A stretch of DNA of 43,747 nucleotides from an uncultured Sulfurimonas sp. (lineage in GTDB: Bacteria > Campylobacterota > Campylobacteria > Campylobacterales > Sulfurimonadaceae): assembly GCA_937900945.1 (NCBI GenBank), contig CALCGG010000232.1, positions 1 through 43,747 of the forward strand, in the 5' to 3' direction. Made by a program: the position numbers and the translations under genes. Numbering within the stretch: position 1 is the first letter of the stretch; each line of letters begins with the position of its first letter. The notes under the pieces are model-generated. The model was given only the letters and a program-made list of their open reading frames with translations, was not told where the DNA came from and ran no database searches. Positions 9,825 through 17,737 of the stretch are shown piece after piece.

Positions 9825-10688
9825 CTAACTAAAATTACTTAACGATTGATAATAACTTATCTTTTTTTCGTAGAGGCTTATATCTAAAATTTTATCGTGT
9901 TTTTTGGCGCCTTTTAAAAGCAGCGCATATTTTTGAACTAATGTTTTTAGTGTTAAATTATAATATTCCTGCATTTCAAGTTCTGATAAAAGTTTTAAAA
10001 GATTTTCCAAGGATTGAGTTCTAAACCTATCCATTCCCCAATGTTTCATACTCAACTGGTCTTCATCTCCGCCATATTTAGTGATAAGTTTTTTATCAAT
10101 AAGTCCTACAGAATGCTTACATGTAAGCCTGAGCCATAAGTCATAATCTTCACACACTTCCAAAGATTCGTCAAAAAGCCCTGCTTTGGATAAAAGGCTT
10201 ACATGGAGTAAAGTTGCAGAAGGAGCTATGATGCAGTGAGACAAACATTTCTCAAAAATATCACCCTCAAACTTAGAGAATTTTTTAGGCACTTTTACTT
10301 CAATGCCGCCTCTTATCCATTTTTCATTCGTGTAGCTCATGAGTATCTCAGGATTGTGCTGATGAAATACAACATGTTCTTTAAGTTTATCTTCGTGCCA
10401 TGCATCATCCGAATCTAAAAACGCAATCCATTCACATGTAGCATTTTTTATCCCTAAATTTCTGGCACTGGAAACGCCGGAATTTTCTTGGTAAATATAC
10501 TTTACATGCGGGGCGCCCTCACTGTTGGGGTGTGGGAATAGTTCTTGAATTTGTACAGTGTTGTCAGTGGAACCATCATCGATGACGATAACCTCTTTTG
10601 GCATGTAGGATTGTGAATAAACTGAGTTTAATGCTCTTTTTAAAACTTCAAAACGGTTATAAGTCGGGATTACAACCGAAATATTCAA
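9825..10688 (-). CDS. Family 2 (GT-A) glycosyltransferase
   Basis: The 287-residue protein uses a nucleotide-sugar donor to extend a glycan. Donor and acceptor cannot be deduced. GT2 motifs are clear: SVVIPTYNRFEVLKRAL at the N-terminus, the UDP-binding DDGSTDNT, SGVSSARNLGI, and the metal-binding FLDSDDAWH. A catalytic-region VCEDYDLWLRL lies near residue 180. No membrane helix is visible, so it is probably peripheral at the cytoplasmic face. Between FPH and VKYIYQ there is a GC-rich stretch of about 8 residues (PNSEGAPH, bases 10509-10532) that looks inserted. The gene follows mqnE after 6 bp. Confidence 0.92.
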   Translation of the reverse strand: MNISVVIPTYNRFEVLKRALNSVYSQSYMPKEVIVIDDGSTDNTVQIQELFPHPNSEGAPHVKYIYQENSGVSSARNLGIKNATCEWIAFLDSDDAWHEDKLKEHVVFHQHNPEILMSYTNEKWIRGGIEVKVPKKFSKFEGDIFEKCLSHCIIAPSATLLHVSLLSKAGLFDESLEVCEDYDLWLRLTCKHSVGLIDKKLITKYGGDEDQLSMKHWGMDRFRTQSLENLLKLLSELEMQEYYNLTLKTLVQKYALLLKGAKKHDKILDISLYEKKISYYQSLSNFS

Positions 10689-10694
10689 AGCCCA

Positions 10695-11756
10695 CTACCA
10701 AACTTTTATTTCGTTGTAAACACTATCTCTCTCAACCGGAATAAATCCGCTGTTTTTGATAAGTGCCGTAAAATCTTGAAGGTTGACACCATTCGCGCTT
10801 TTGGCTCCTGCAGCTGAGTTTATGGACTCTTTTTCTATGGTTCCGTCCAAATCATTTGCTCCAAACTCTTGTGCGACTAAAGCCAGATTTACGGTTGAAG
10901 TTACCCAATACGCTTTTAAGTTTGGAACATTATCAAGCACTATTCGGCTTATTGCCATAGTCTTTAAAATCTCGTTTGCTGTTATTGGTGCTTCGATTTT
11001 TAGATAATTATTTTCAGTTTGATACACAAGCGGGATAAAACAGTTGAAACCGCCTGTTTTGTCCTGCAACTCCCGTATTCTCATCATGTGGTCAATTCTG
11101 TTTGCCCTGCTTTCCACATGCCCGAATAGCATTGTCACATTAGACTTTTTACCACGTTCGTGCCATTTTCTATGAATTTCAAACCATTGGTCTGATGTCA
11201 CTTTACCTTTACAAATGTAGTCTCTTACTTTCTCATCGAAAATCTCAGCACCACCCCCTGGCATGGAGTCGACTCCATTTTCAACCATCAAATCAAGTAC
11301 CTCATCATAAGTGATTCCATGATGACGGGATAAAAAATCAACCTCTGCGGCAGTTAAAGCTTTTACATGTAAGTGTGGATACTCTGTTTTTATCTTTTTG
11401 AAAATTCCCAAGTACCAATCAAGAGTCACATTCGGGTTATGGGCAGAAACAATATGAACTTCTTTTGCCCCTCGTGAGTCTATCTCTTTTACTATTTCCA
11501 TTATATCTTCATGGCTCATTGTGTACTGGTTGGGGTTTTTTCTAGTCGCTGAGTATGCACAAAATTTACAAACATCTGCACACACATTTGTAGGGTTGAT
11601 ATGGCGGTTAATATTAAAGTAAGTTTTCTTGCCATGACGCTCTTTTCTTTTTACATCAGCCAAGTCGCCAAGCTCAAAAAAGTCCATATCATAAAGGCTG
11701 AGCGCCTCGTCAAAATCTATCCGTTCACCTGATAAAATTTTATGTTTTAAATCCAT
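10695..11756 (-). CDS. mqnE: Aminofutalosine synthase (radical SAM, menaquinone pathway)
   Basis: MqnE joins SAM-derived 5'-deoxyadenosyl to 3-[(1-carboxyvinyl)oxy]benzoate, giving 6-amino-6-deoxyfutalosine in the futalosine route to menaquinone. The 353-residue protein carries the radical-SAM cluster CADVCKFC (Cys 59, 63, 66) in the MqnE-type context NRHINPTNVC. Also MqnE-like are PGGGAEIFDEKVR, TMLFGHVESRANRIDH and QDKTGGFNCFIPL. MqnC is the closest alternative but differs at these motifs. It sits 45 bp behind the lsrK-type kinase, so a SAM-consuming enzyme is placed at the end of the SAM-recycling gene run. Confidence 0.93.
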   Translation of the reverse strand: MDLKHKILSGERIDFDEALSLYDMDFFELGDLADVKRKERHGKKTYFNINRHINPTNVCADVCKFCAYSATRKNPNQYTMSHEDIMEIVKEIDSRGAKEVHIVSAHNPNVTLDWYLGIFKKIKTEYPHLHVKALTAAEVDFLSRHHGITYDEVLDLMVENGVDSMPGGGAEIFDEKVRDYICKGKVTSDQWFEIHRKWHERGKKSNVTMLFGHVESRANRIDHMMRIRELQDKTGGFNCFIPLVYQTENNYLKIEAPITANEILKTMAISRIVLDNVPNLKAYWVTSTVNLALVAQEFGANDLDGTIEKESINSAAGAKSANGVNLQDFTALIKNSGFIPVERDSVYNEIKVW

Positions 11757-11801
11757 TGTTTACCCTAAAAATTGTTAAATTGTCGCGAATTATATCTAAA
11801 T

Positions 11802-13364
11802 TTATAAACCCGGTGCTTTCCACATAGAGTTAGTAATATTATCATCCACTAATTTCAGTTGTACTTCATAAGCACTTTGCCACTTGAGTTTTAGCTCATC
11901 ATAGATTTTTTTATTTTCCATGTTTGGCAGATACTCTTTATCCCAAATCACCAGCTCTTTTGCAGCTTCCGTAAATGAGTTATATATCCCGGCACCCACA
12001 CCTGCTGACATGGCGGCTCCTAAAGCTGTTGCTTCTGTGACTTTTGGAATCTTGATTTTACATCCTGTTACATCTGCCAATATCTGTGACCATAAAGCAC
12101 CTTTGCTGGCACCTCCGGCAAATACAATGGCATCTATTTCAACGCCTGTGAACTCTTTTATTTTATCAAGATTTATACTCGAAACAATGGCGGCATTTTC
12201 CTGCAAACTTCTAAACATGGAAGCACGGTTGCAAACTTCCGGGTCAATGCTGAGATTTAAAAAGCTCGGAGCTGCGTGGTACCATTTTCCGTATTTCATG
12301 GAGTCCGAGAAAATCGGCATGATTCCATGAGAACCTACCGGGACCTTTGAAGCTTTTTCTTCTAAAATCGTATAAGTATCCACACCTTTTTCTTTTGCCT
12401 CAAGTTTTTCCATGTCGCAAAAAGCATCCCTGAACCATCTCATGACCAAACCGCTGAAAAATGTGATTCCCTCAGCCTGAGAAAGTTCGGCCACTACATG
12501 TGGATTTACTCGTATGCCCATATCTTTAGGCGGTAGAGTTTGGCTAGGAATGTTTACAACCTGCTGCCAAAAAGAACCGCCCAAAACTGCAACATCTCCG
12601 GCTTCAACAACACCTAAACCTGCGGAGCCAAGCTGAACATCGCCACCGCCTGTCACTACTTTTGTATTTGTTGAAAGTCCGGTTTCAGCAAAGGCTTTTT
12701 GGGTGATATTTCCTATAAAAGTTCCCACTTCATAACATGGAGGGAAAATATCATCTTTAATTCCCACTTTTGTAGCCATATCATTTTGCCAGTCACGATT
12801 GTTTAAAGAGAAGATTCCGGTTGTTCCGCCGTTGCTTGGGTCTGTTGCTATCACTCCGCAGAGTTTGGCTAAAATCCAATCTCCAATCATGGAGATATTT
12901 GCAACTTTTGCATATACATCGGGCTTGTTGTTTTTTAGCCACATGATTCTAGGAAGCGCGCCTAAGGCAAATGTCTGCCCCGAGAGTTGATAAAATTCCT
13001 CTTCAATTCCGGCAAAATTCTCTTTGAGATATTTTACTTCATTGGAGGCTCTAGCGTCAACATTTGCAACTGCCCAGAGCTCTTTGCCCTCTTTGTCATA
13101 AAGAACAATCCCCTCACGCATACTTGTAGCACTTAAAGCGACTACATCTTCGCCGTTAAGTCCTGCACGCTCAAGAGACTCTTTTATACACTCACATGTA
13201 AGAGCCCAGTTTTTCTCAAAATCAAAGCTCATACTGTTAGCTACACCCTCTTCTTCTAAGTGAGTCCACTCTTTTTGAGCTACACTTACCTGATTGCCTT
13301 TAGTGTCAAAAATCACAGCTCGAATACTTCCGGTGCCTGCGTCTATTGCCATTAAATATTTCAT
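11802..13364 (-). CDS. lsrK: Autoinducer-2 kinase-type FGGY kinase (LsrK)
   Basis: LsrK phosphorylates the AI-2 precursor 4,5-dihydroxy-2,3-pentanedione (DPD) with ATP. The 520-residue protein matches the E. coli enzyme as I remember it along the whole length. Shared stretches include LMAIDAGTGSIRAVIFD, SMREGIVLY, NVDARA, VTGGGDVQLGSAGLGVV, LVMRWFRDAFC, TWYHAAPS-like KWYHAAPS, LSIDPEVCN and the last residues WKAPGL. This is far closer than a generic xylulo- or rhamnulokinase would be. The start overlaps the aldolase stop in an ATGA junction. No lsrACDB transporter or lsrR repressor is nearby, so it probably acts on internally made substrate. Kinase family is certain; the substrate is inferred. 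Confidence 0.9.
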   Translation of the reverse strand: MKYLMAIDAGTGSIRAVIFDTKGNQVSVAQKEWTHLEEEGVANSMSFDFEKNWALTCECIKESLERAGLNGEDVVALSATSMREGIVLYDKEGKELWAVANVDARASNEVKYLKENFAGIEEEFYQLSGQTFALGALPRIMWLKNNKPDVYAKVANISMIGDWILAKLCGVIATDPSNGGTTGIFSLNNRDWQNDMATKVGIKDDIFPPCYEVGTFIGNITQKAFAETGLSTNTKVVTGGGDVQLGSAGLGVVEAGDVAVLGGSFWQQVVNIPSQTLPPKDMGIRVNPHVVAELSQAEGITFFSGLVMRWFRDAFCDMEKLEAKEKGVDTYTILEEKASKVPVGSHGIMPIFSDSMKYGKWYHAAPSFLNLSIDPEVCNRASMFRSLQENAAIVSSINLDKIKEFTGVEIDAIVFAGGASKGALWSQILADVTGCKIKIPKVTEATALGAAMSAGVGAGIYNSFTEAAKELVIWDKEYLPNMENKKIYDELKLKWQSAYEVQLKLVDDNITNSMWKAPGL

Positions 13365-14686
13365 TCTGAATCCTTCAACTTCACTTGTTCCAGTTCCCAG
13401 TATTCCATCTCGAAACTATCTTTTAAACTTATACTTTTGTATCCGCCCAGTTTGTCAGCTCTTAGAACTGCCATCATGGTGTGTTCAACTATATTGTTTA
13501 CAATCTCTGCTTCTTTTTCATTTTTTCCGCATGATAAAACGCCATAATCTTTCACAACAATATAATTTGGTGCCGGATTTAAACATATTTCATCTTTTGC
13601 AAATGTGTCAAAATAGCCTTTATACTCTTTGATATAGTTTTCAATTGCTTTTTCAATATGTTCACTTTTTATGATGAGAGGAACTCTTTTTGTTCTGATT
13701 ATGTGTTCCGGAGTTAAGACTCCCCTCGTAGCAAAATCCGATAATTTCTTTTGTGAAGCATACATTTTTGCCAAATCACTTCTGTTTTCTTTAAAAACAA
13801 CTTCATACCCTTTTTCTATTGAGAGCAATTCTTGAAGTTTTTCTATCAACTCTTGGAGCGAATCAAACATCACCAATGGCATTGGAGGCATCGGCGGCAT
13901 TGGAGGAAAAGAAGGCATCTCTGGCATCTCCGGTATTTCCGGAAAAGATGGGGCTTCAGGCATTGGAGGAAATAGAGAGTTTTTATTAACTTTGATTTGC
14001 TTTTTCTTCGATACTTTTTCTTTTACAAATTTAACGTTTTCACTCAAAAATTCCTCAGCTAAAGTTACAGCTGCAATCATCTTATCATACGATTTTTTTA
14101 CATCATTATCAAAAGTAAAAATTCCATGATTATGTAAAATAATCCCCTCACATGTAGACCAGTCTAAATCTTTGCTCATTTCATAAATTTTCTGAGCCAT
14201 AATAAATCCCGGCATGACATAAGGAACTATTAAAAAATTTGGAAAAACTTTTTTTATATTTTCTATTCCGCTTTTGCTATTTGAGATAGTTACAACAGCA
14301 TCAGCATGTGTGTGGTCTACAAATTTAAAAGGAATAAGTGCATGCAAGATTGCTTCAACTGAAGGATTTGGAGCAGATTTATCTGTCATGGCATCTTTTT
14401 GTCCCTTTACCATATCACTGTCACTTAAGCTTTCAAGTTTAGCCATCTCTAAAAGTGCGTCAAGTTTTACGGGCGCGAATCCTTCTTCTTTTATGGAAAC
14501 TAAATCCCAGCCGCTTCCTTTAACAAAAAGTATATTTTCTCCATCAATCACTGTTTTTACAGAAGTGTTTCCACCGCCATGTAAAACCAATGCATCATTT
14601 CTTCCGAGTAAATTTGATGTGTAAACTCTTAGCTCTAAATCACTCTTAAAGTTACTTATCTCTTCATCTGTCCATAAATTTTTCAA
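13361..14686 (-). CDS. Class II aldolase/adducin-family protein with Pro/Met-rich insert
   Basis: The 441-residue protein is a paralogue of the aldolase half of its upstream neighbour. It shares the start region LRVYTSNLLGRNDALVLHGGGNTSVK, KGSGWDL, APNPSVEAILHA and NPAPNYIVVKDYGVL. The metal-binding His residues are in VDHTHADAV and LHNHGIF. It lacks the dehydrogenase domain. Residues about 237-272 are a low-complexity run made almost only of Pro, Met, Glu, Phe and Ser (MPPMPPMPP-type units, bases 13871-13980) that the paralogue does not have. The reaction is probably retro-aldol cleavage of a 1-phosphorylated ketose to DHAP and an aldehyde. A dehydratase role, as in MtnB of the same fold, is the main alternative. 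Confidence 0.88.
   Translation of the reverse strand: MKNLWTDEEISNFKSDLELRVYTSNLLGRNDALVLHGGGNTSVKTVIDGENILFVKGSGWDLVSIKEEGFAPVKLDALLEMAKLESLSDSDMVKGQKDAMTDKSAPNPSVEAILHALIPFKFVDHTHADAVVTISNSKSGIENIKKVFPNFLIVPYVMPGFIMAQKIYEMSKDLDWSTCEGIILHNHGIFTFDNDVKKSYDKMIAAVTLAEEFLSENVKFVKEKVSKKKQIKVNKNSLFPPMPEAPSFPEIPEMPEMPSFPPMPPMPPMPLVMFDSLQELIEKLQELLSIEKGYEVVFKENRSDLAKMYASQKKLSDFATRGVLTPEHIIRTKRVPLIIKSEHIEKAIENYIKEYKGYFDTFAKDEICLNPAPNYIVVKDYGVLSCGKNEKEAEIVNNIVEHTMMAVLRADKLGGYKSISLKDSFEMEYWELEQVKLKDSE
13871..13980 (-). repeat. Pro/Met-encoding low-complexity repeat inside the aldolase gene
   Basis: Units of the type CCTCCAATG/CCGCCGATG (GGCATTGGAGG on the + strand) recur across about 110 bp, interspersed with GAG/GAA and TCTTTT codons. 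Translation gives alternating MPE, MPS and MPP triplets. The paralogous gene upstream has ordinary helical sequence at this position, so the repeat probably expanded after duplication. Confidence 0.75.
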
Positions 14687-14700
14687 ACTGCTTTTACCTT

Positions 14701-16662
14701 TTAAATAATCCTGTCACTTCCACCATCAATAGCCACTTGCGAGCCTGTTGTTTTTGCAAATGCTTTGCCTGCCATTGCGCACACAAGTTCTGCTACATTA
14801 TCTGACTTGATTTCAGTTTTTAGTACATTGTTTGTTTTGTATTCATGGACGCTCATCCCATAGTGTTTAGCTCTTGCACTTAAAACTTCATCAGTCCAGA
14901 TGGCAGTATCAAACACTGCATGTGGATGCAAAGTATTTACACGCACTCCGAATTCACCGAGTTCTAAAGCTGCAATACGGGCAAGTTGGGTCTGTCCCGC
15001 TTTTGCCACAGAGTAAGCTGCCGCACCTTTTCCTGGGGCTGGAAAGTTTTTAGAAGCGACCATAATTATTGCAGGGTCAATTCCCAGCTTTAAAAACGGT
15101 GCCGTAGATTTTATAAGTTTTTGATGCGCGGTAAGATTGATATTTAAACTTTTTTGCCAGTTGTCATCACTGAGTTCATCAAGATTCTCGCTTGGTGTAA
15201 ATATACCGGCATTGCTTACAACGATGTCAATTCCGCCAAAGTTTTTAATACATTTTGCAACTGCACTGTTTATCTCATCACTGGAAGTCAAATCACATTT
15301 TATACCGACAGCATCTGCTTTGTTAAACAAAGTCTCAACAGCAGGATTGATATCAAGGGCAACAACTGCGGCACCTCTTGAGTTTAACATCTTTGCAATT
15401 GCCAGCCCTATTCCGCTTGCAGCACCTGTTATGAGTGCAACTTTACCGCTAAATTCCGGTGCACTTGCACTTTTTTTCAGTTTTGCCTGCTCCAACGACC
15501 AATACTCAACTTCAAAAATATTTGCAGCACTTAAAGCTTTATAACCGCCAAGTTTTTGAGCTTTTAAAATCGCCTCAAAAGTGTGGTCGTTTATATCTTT
15601 TATAATATTTGCCTCTTTAGCATTTGAACCGAACGAGAGAGTTCCCTGACCTTTTAATATAGCAAAATTCGGCGCAGGGTTTAAAAGAGTCTCTGTAGTT
15701 TTATTATCTAAAAAATACTGCTCATAATCTTTTATATACTTCGCCAAATCTGCTTTAAAATCAGTTGTTAAAATCGCAGGAATTCTTTTTGTTCTGATTA
15801 CATGGTCAGGGGTTAAAGGACCTTGTGTTGCAATTTTTTCTATATTTTGTTTAGAAAAGTATATAGCTTCATTGCTGTCATTTAAAATGGAAATTGTCGC
15901 ACTCCCTTTTAAAGTTGATATCTCTTTTCTGATTTTTGCCAACTCTAAAAGTTCTATATTTGATGAAGCTTCTTCTATCTCTAAAACAGCACCTTTTACC
16001 TCAAGGAACTTTTCCGCTTTGTCAACTAACTCTATTGTTTTTTCATACGATTTTTTTGCATCATCGTTAAATGTAAAAAGCCCGTGGTTCATCAGAACCA
16101 TCCCCTCTAACTCATCCCAATTGACATCTCTTGTCATGTCATAAATAAGTTTTGCAAGAACAAACCCCGGCATGATGTAAGGGATAATAAGAACTTTATT
16201 ACCGTAAAGCTCTTTTATTTTATCTTCGCCACCTTGGGTATTTGTAATGATTACAACTGCATCAGTGTGAGTATGGTCAACATATTTAAAAGGGATAATC
16301 GCATGTAGGATTGCTTCGACAGAAGGATTTGGCGCAGATGGATTCGTCATAGCGAGTCTTTGGTACTTTACCATATCAGTATCGTTCAGCTCTTTTAACT
16401 CTGCCATTTTTAGCAGCATATCCATCTTAACCGGAGCAAAACCCTCAGCTTCAATAGTCGCTAAATCCCAGCCGCTCCCTTTGACATATAAAATATCTTC
16501 AGTCTCTCCAAAAAGGTTTGTAGCGGTAGATTTTACAGAAGTATTTCCGCCGCCATGCAAAACCAAAGATGCATCTCTGCCTAACAGTCTTGAGGTATAA
16601 ACTCTTAAATCTAAATCTGTTTTGTAATTCGTTGCTTCTTTATCATCATATAAACTTTTCAA
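14701..16662 (-). CDS. Bifunctional class II aldolase / short-chain dehydrogenase (RhaD/YuxG-like)
   Basis: The 653-residue fusion has an N-terminal class II aldolase (about 1-395; Zn-binding VDHTHTDAV and MNHGLF) and a C-terminal SDR (about 405-653). The SDR carries TGAASGIG for NAD(P), the NAG motif and the catalytic Tyr-Lys pair in YSVAKAG. The architecture is that of bifunctional rhamnulose-1-phosphate aldolase/lactaldehyde dehydrogenases. No rhamnose isomerase or transporter is present here, and mtnA lies 4 bp upstream. I therefore infer cleavage of methylthioribulose-1-P or 5-deoxyribulose-1-P to DHAP plus an aldehyde that the SDR domain oxidises or reduces. This assignment follows the DHAP-shunt logic and is untested. 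Confidence 0.9.
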   Translation of the reverse strand: MKSLYDDKEATNYKTDLDLRVYTSRLLGRDASLVLHGGGNTSVKSTATNLFGETEDILYVKGSGWDLATIEAEGFAPVKMDMLLKMAELKELNDTDMVKYQRLAMTNPSAPNPSVEAILHAIIPFKYVDHTHTDAVVIITNTQGGEDKIKELYGNKVLIIPYIMPGFVLAKLIYDMTRDVNWDELEGMVLMNHGLFTFNDDAKKSYEKTIELVDKAEKFLEVKGAVLEIEEASSNIELLELAKIRKEISTLKGSATISILNDSNEAIYFSKQNIEKIATQGPLTPDHVIRTKRIPAILTTDFKADLAKYIKDYEQYFLDNKTTETLLNPAPNFAILKGQGTLSFGSNAKEANIIKDINDHTFEAILKAQKLGGYKALSAANIFEVEYWSLEQAKLKKSASAPEFSGKVALITGAASGIGLAIAKMLNSRGAAVVALDINPAVETLFNKADAVGIKCDLTSSDEINSAVAKCIKNFGGIDIVVSNAGIFTPSENLDELSDDNWQKSLNINLTAHQKLIKSTAPFLKLGIDPAIIMVASKNFPAPGKGAAAYSVAKAGQTQLARIAALELGEFGVRVNTLHPHAVFDTAIWTDEVLSARAKHYGMSVHEYKTNNVLKTEIKSDNVAELVCAMAGKAFAKTTGSQVAIDGGSDRII

Positions 16663-16666
16663 AATC

Positions 16667-17737
16667 TTATCCTCTAAATTTTTTTTCTATTGTCTCTAAG
16701 TCCGCTTTACAAACGCCCTTGTCTGTAATAAGTCCTGTAATCAATCTCGCAGGTGTTACATCAAATCCATAATTAATGGCAGGTGAATCTTTTGGAGTAA
16801 TTAGTACTTCTCTAACTATTCCATCCGAATCTACTCCACGCATGTATTTAACTTCATCTTCACTTCTAAGCTCAATTGGAATCTCTTTTACACCGTCTTT
16901 TATCTCAAAGTCAAAAGTAGAGACTGGAATTGCTACATAAAACGGTATATTATTATCATAGGCTGCGAGTGCTTTGAGATATGTTCCTATTTTGTTTGCC
17001 ACATCGCCGTTTGCACTGACTCTGTCTGCTCCGGTTATGACCATATCTACCATATCATGCTGCATAAGATGTCCGCCGGTATTGTCAGCGATGATTGTGT
17101 GATTGATTCCACTTTGGGTGAGTTCCCATGCCGTGAGAGATGCACCTTGGTTTCTGGGTCTTGTCTCATCCACCCAGACATGAACATCAATCCCTCTTTT
17201 TTTTGCCTCATAGATAGGTGCCAAAGCAGTTCCCTCATCTATGACTGCAAGCCAGCCGGCATTGCAATGAGTAAGGATGTTAATACGAGTCTTATTTTTT
17301 TGTTTTAAAATATCTTCTATAATATCACAACCGTATCTTGCGATATTTTGGCTCTCTTTAGCCTCTTCGTCATTCAAATCAATCGCATATTTTTTAGAAT
17401 CTTCTATTAAATTATTTGAGCTTTTTAAAAGCTCCATCATCTTATCAACTGCCCACATGAGGTTTACGGCTGTTGGACGAGACTCTCTTATAAGCTTAGC
17501 TTTTTGTTTTAATTGTTCATAATCGGATTCTATTTCCATGCACGCTGTATATATCCCAAATGCTGCCACACTTCCTATAACACCAGCCCCGCGTACAGTC
17601 ATATCTTTTATCGCAGATACTATTTCTTCCGTGGTTTTTAAAACTTTTGTTTCATAAGAAAACGGCAGTTTTGTCTGGTCTATCACCTCTAAAAAATTAT
17701 CATGATTTAACCATAAAGCTTTATATTTACCTTGCAC
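16667..17737 (-). CDS. mtnA: 5-methylthioribose-1-phosphate isomerase
   Basis: MtnA converts the aldose 5-methylthioribose-1-phosphate to the ketose methylthioribulose-1-phosphate. The same enzyme is known to accept 5-deoxyribose-1-phosphate. The 356-residue protein has the family signatures TVRGAGVIGSVAAFG, the catalytic Cys in ILTHCNAGWLAV, HVWVDETRPRNQGA, and the catalytic Asp in VITGADRVSANGDVANKIGT. It is distinguished from eIF2B subunits by these residues and by its position. It overlaps mtnK by 11 bp, so the two consecutive pathway steps are translationally coupled. Confidence 0.97.
   Translation of the reverse strand: MQGKYKALWLNHDNFLEVIDQTKLPFSYETKVLKTTEEIVSAIKDMTVRGAGVIGSVAAFGIYTACMEIESDYEQLKQKAKLIRESRPTAVNLMWAVDKMMELLKSSNNLIEDSKKYAIDLNDEEAKESQNIARYGCDIIEDILKQKNKTRINILTHCNAGWLAVIDEGTALAPIYEAKKRGIDVHVWVDETRPRNQGASLTAWELTQSGINHTIIADNTGGHLMQHDMVDMVITGADRVSANGDVANKIGTYLKALAAYDNNIPFYVAIPVSTFDFEIKDGVKEIPIELRSEDEVKYMRGVDSDGIVREVLITPKDSPAINYGFDVTPARLITGLITDKGVCKADLETIEKKFRG

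Noticed and set aside
14701-16662. Rhamnose catabolism as the role of the aldolase-SDR fusion
   Set aside because: No rhamnose isomerase, rhamnulokinase of the RhaB type, mutarotase or transporter is present, while mtnA and mtnK are directly adjacent. Kept only as an alternative for the domain name.
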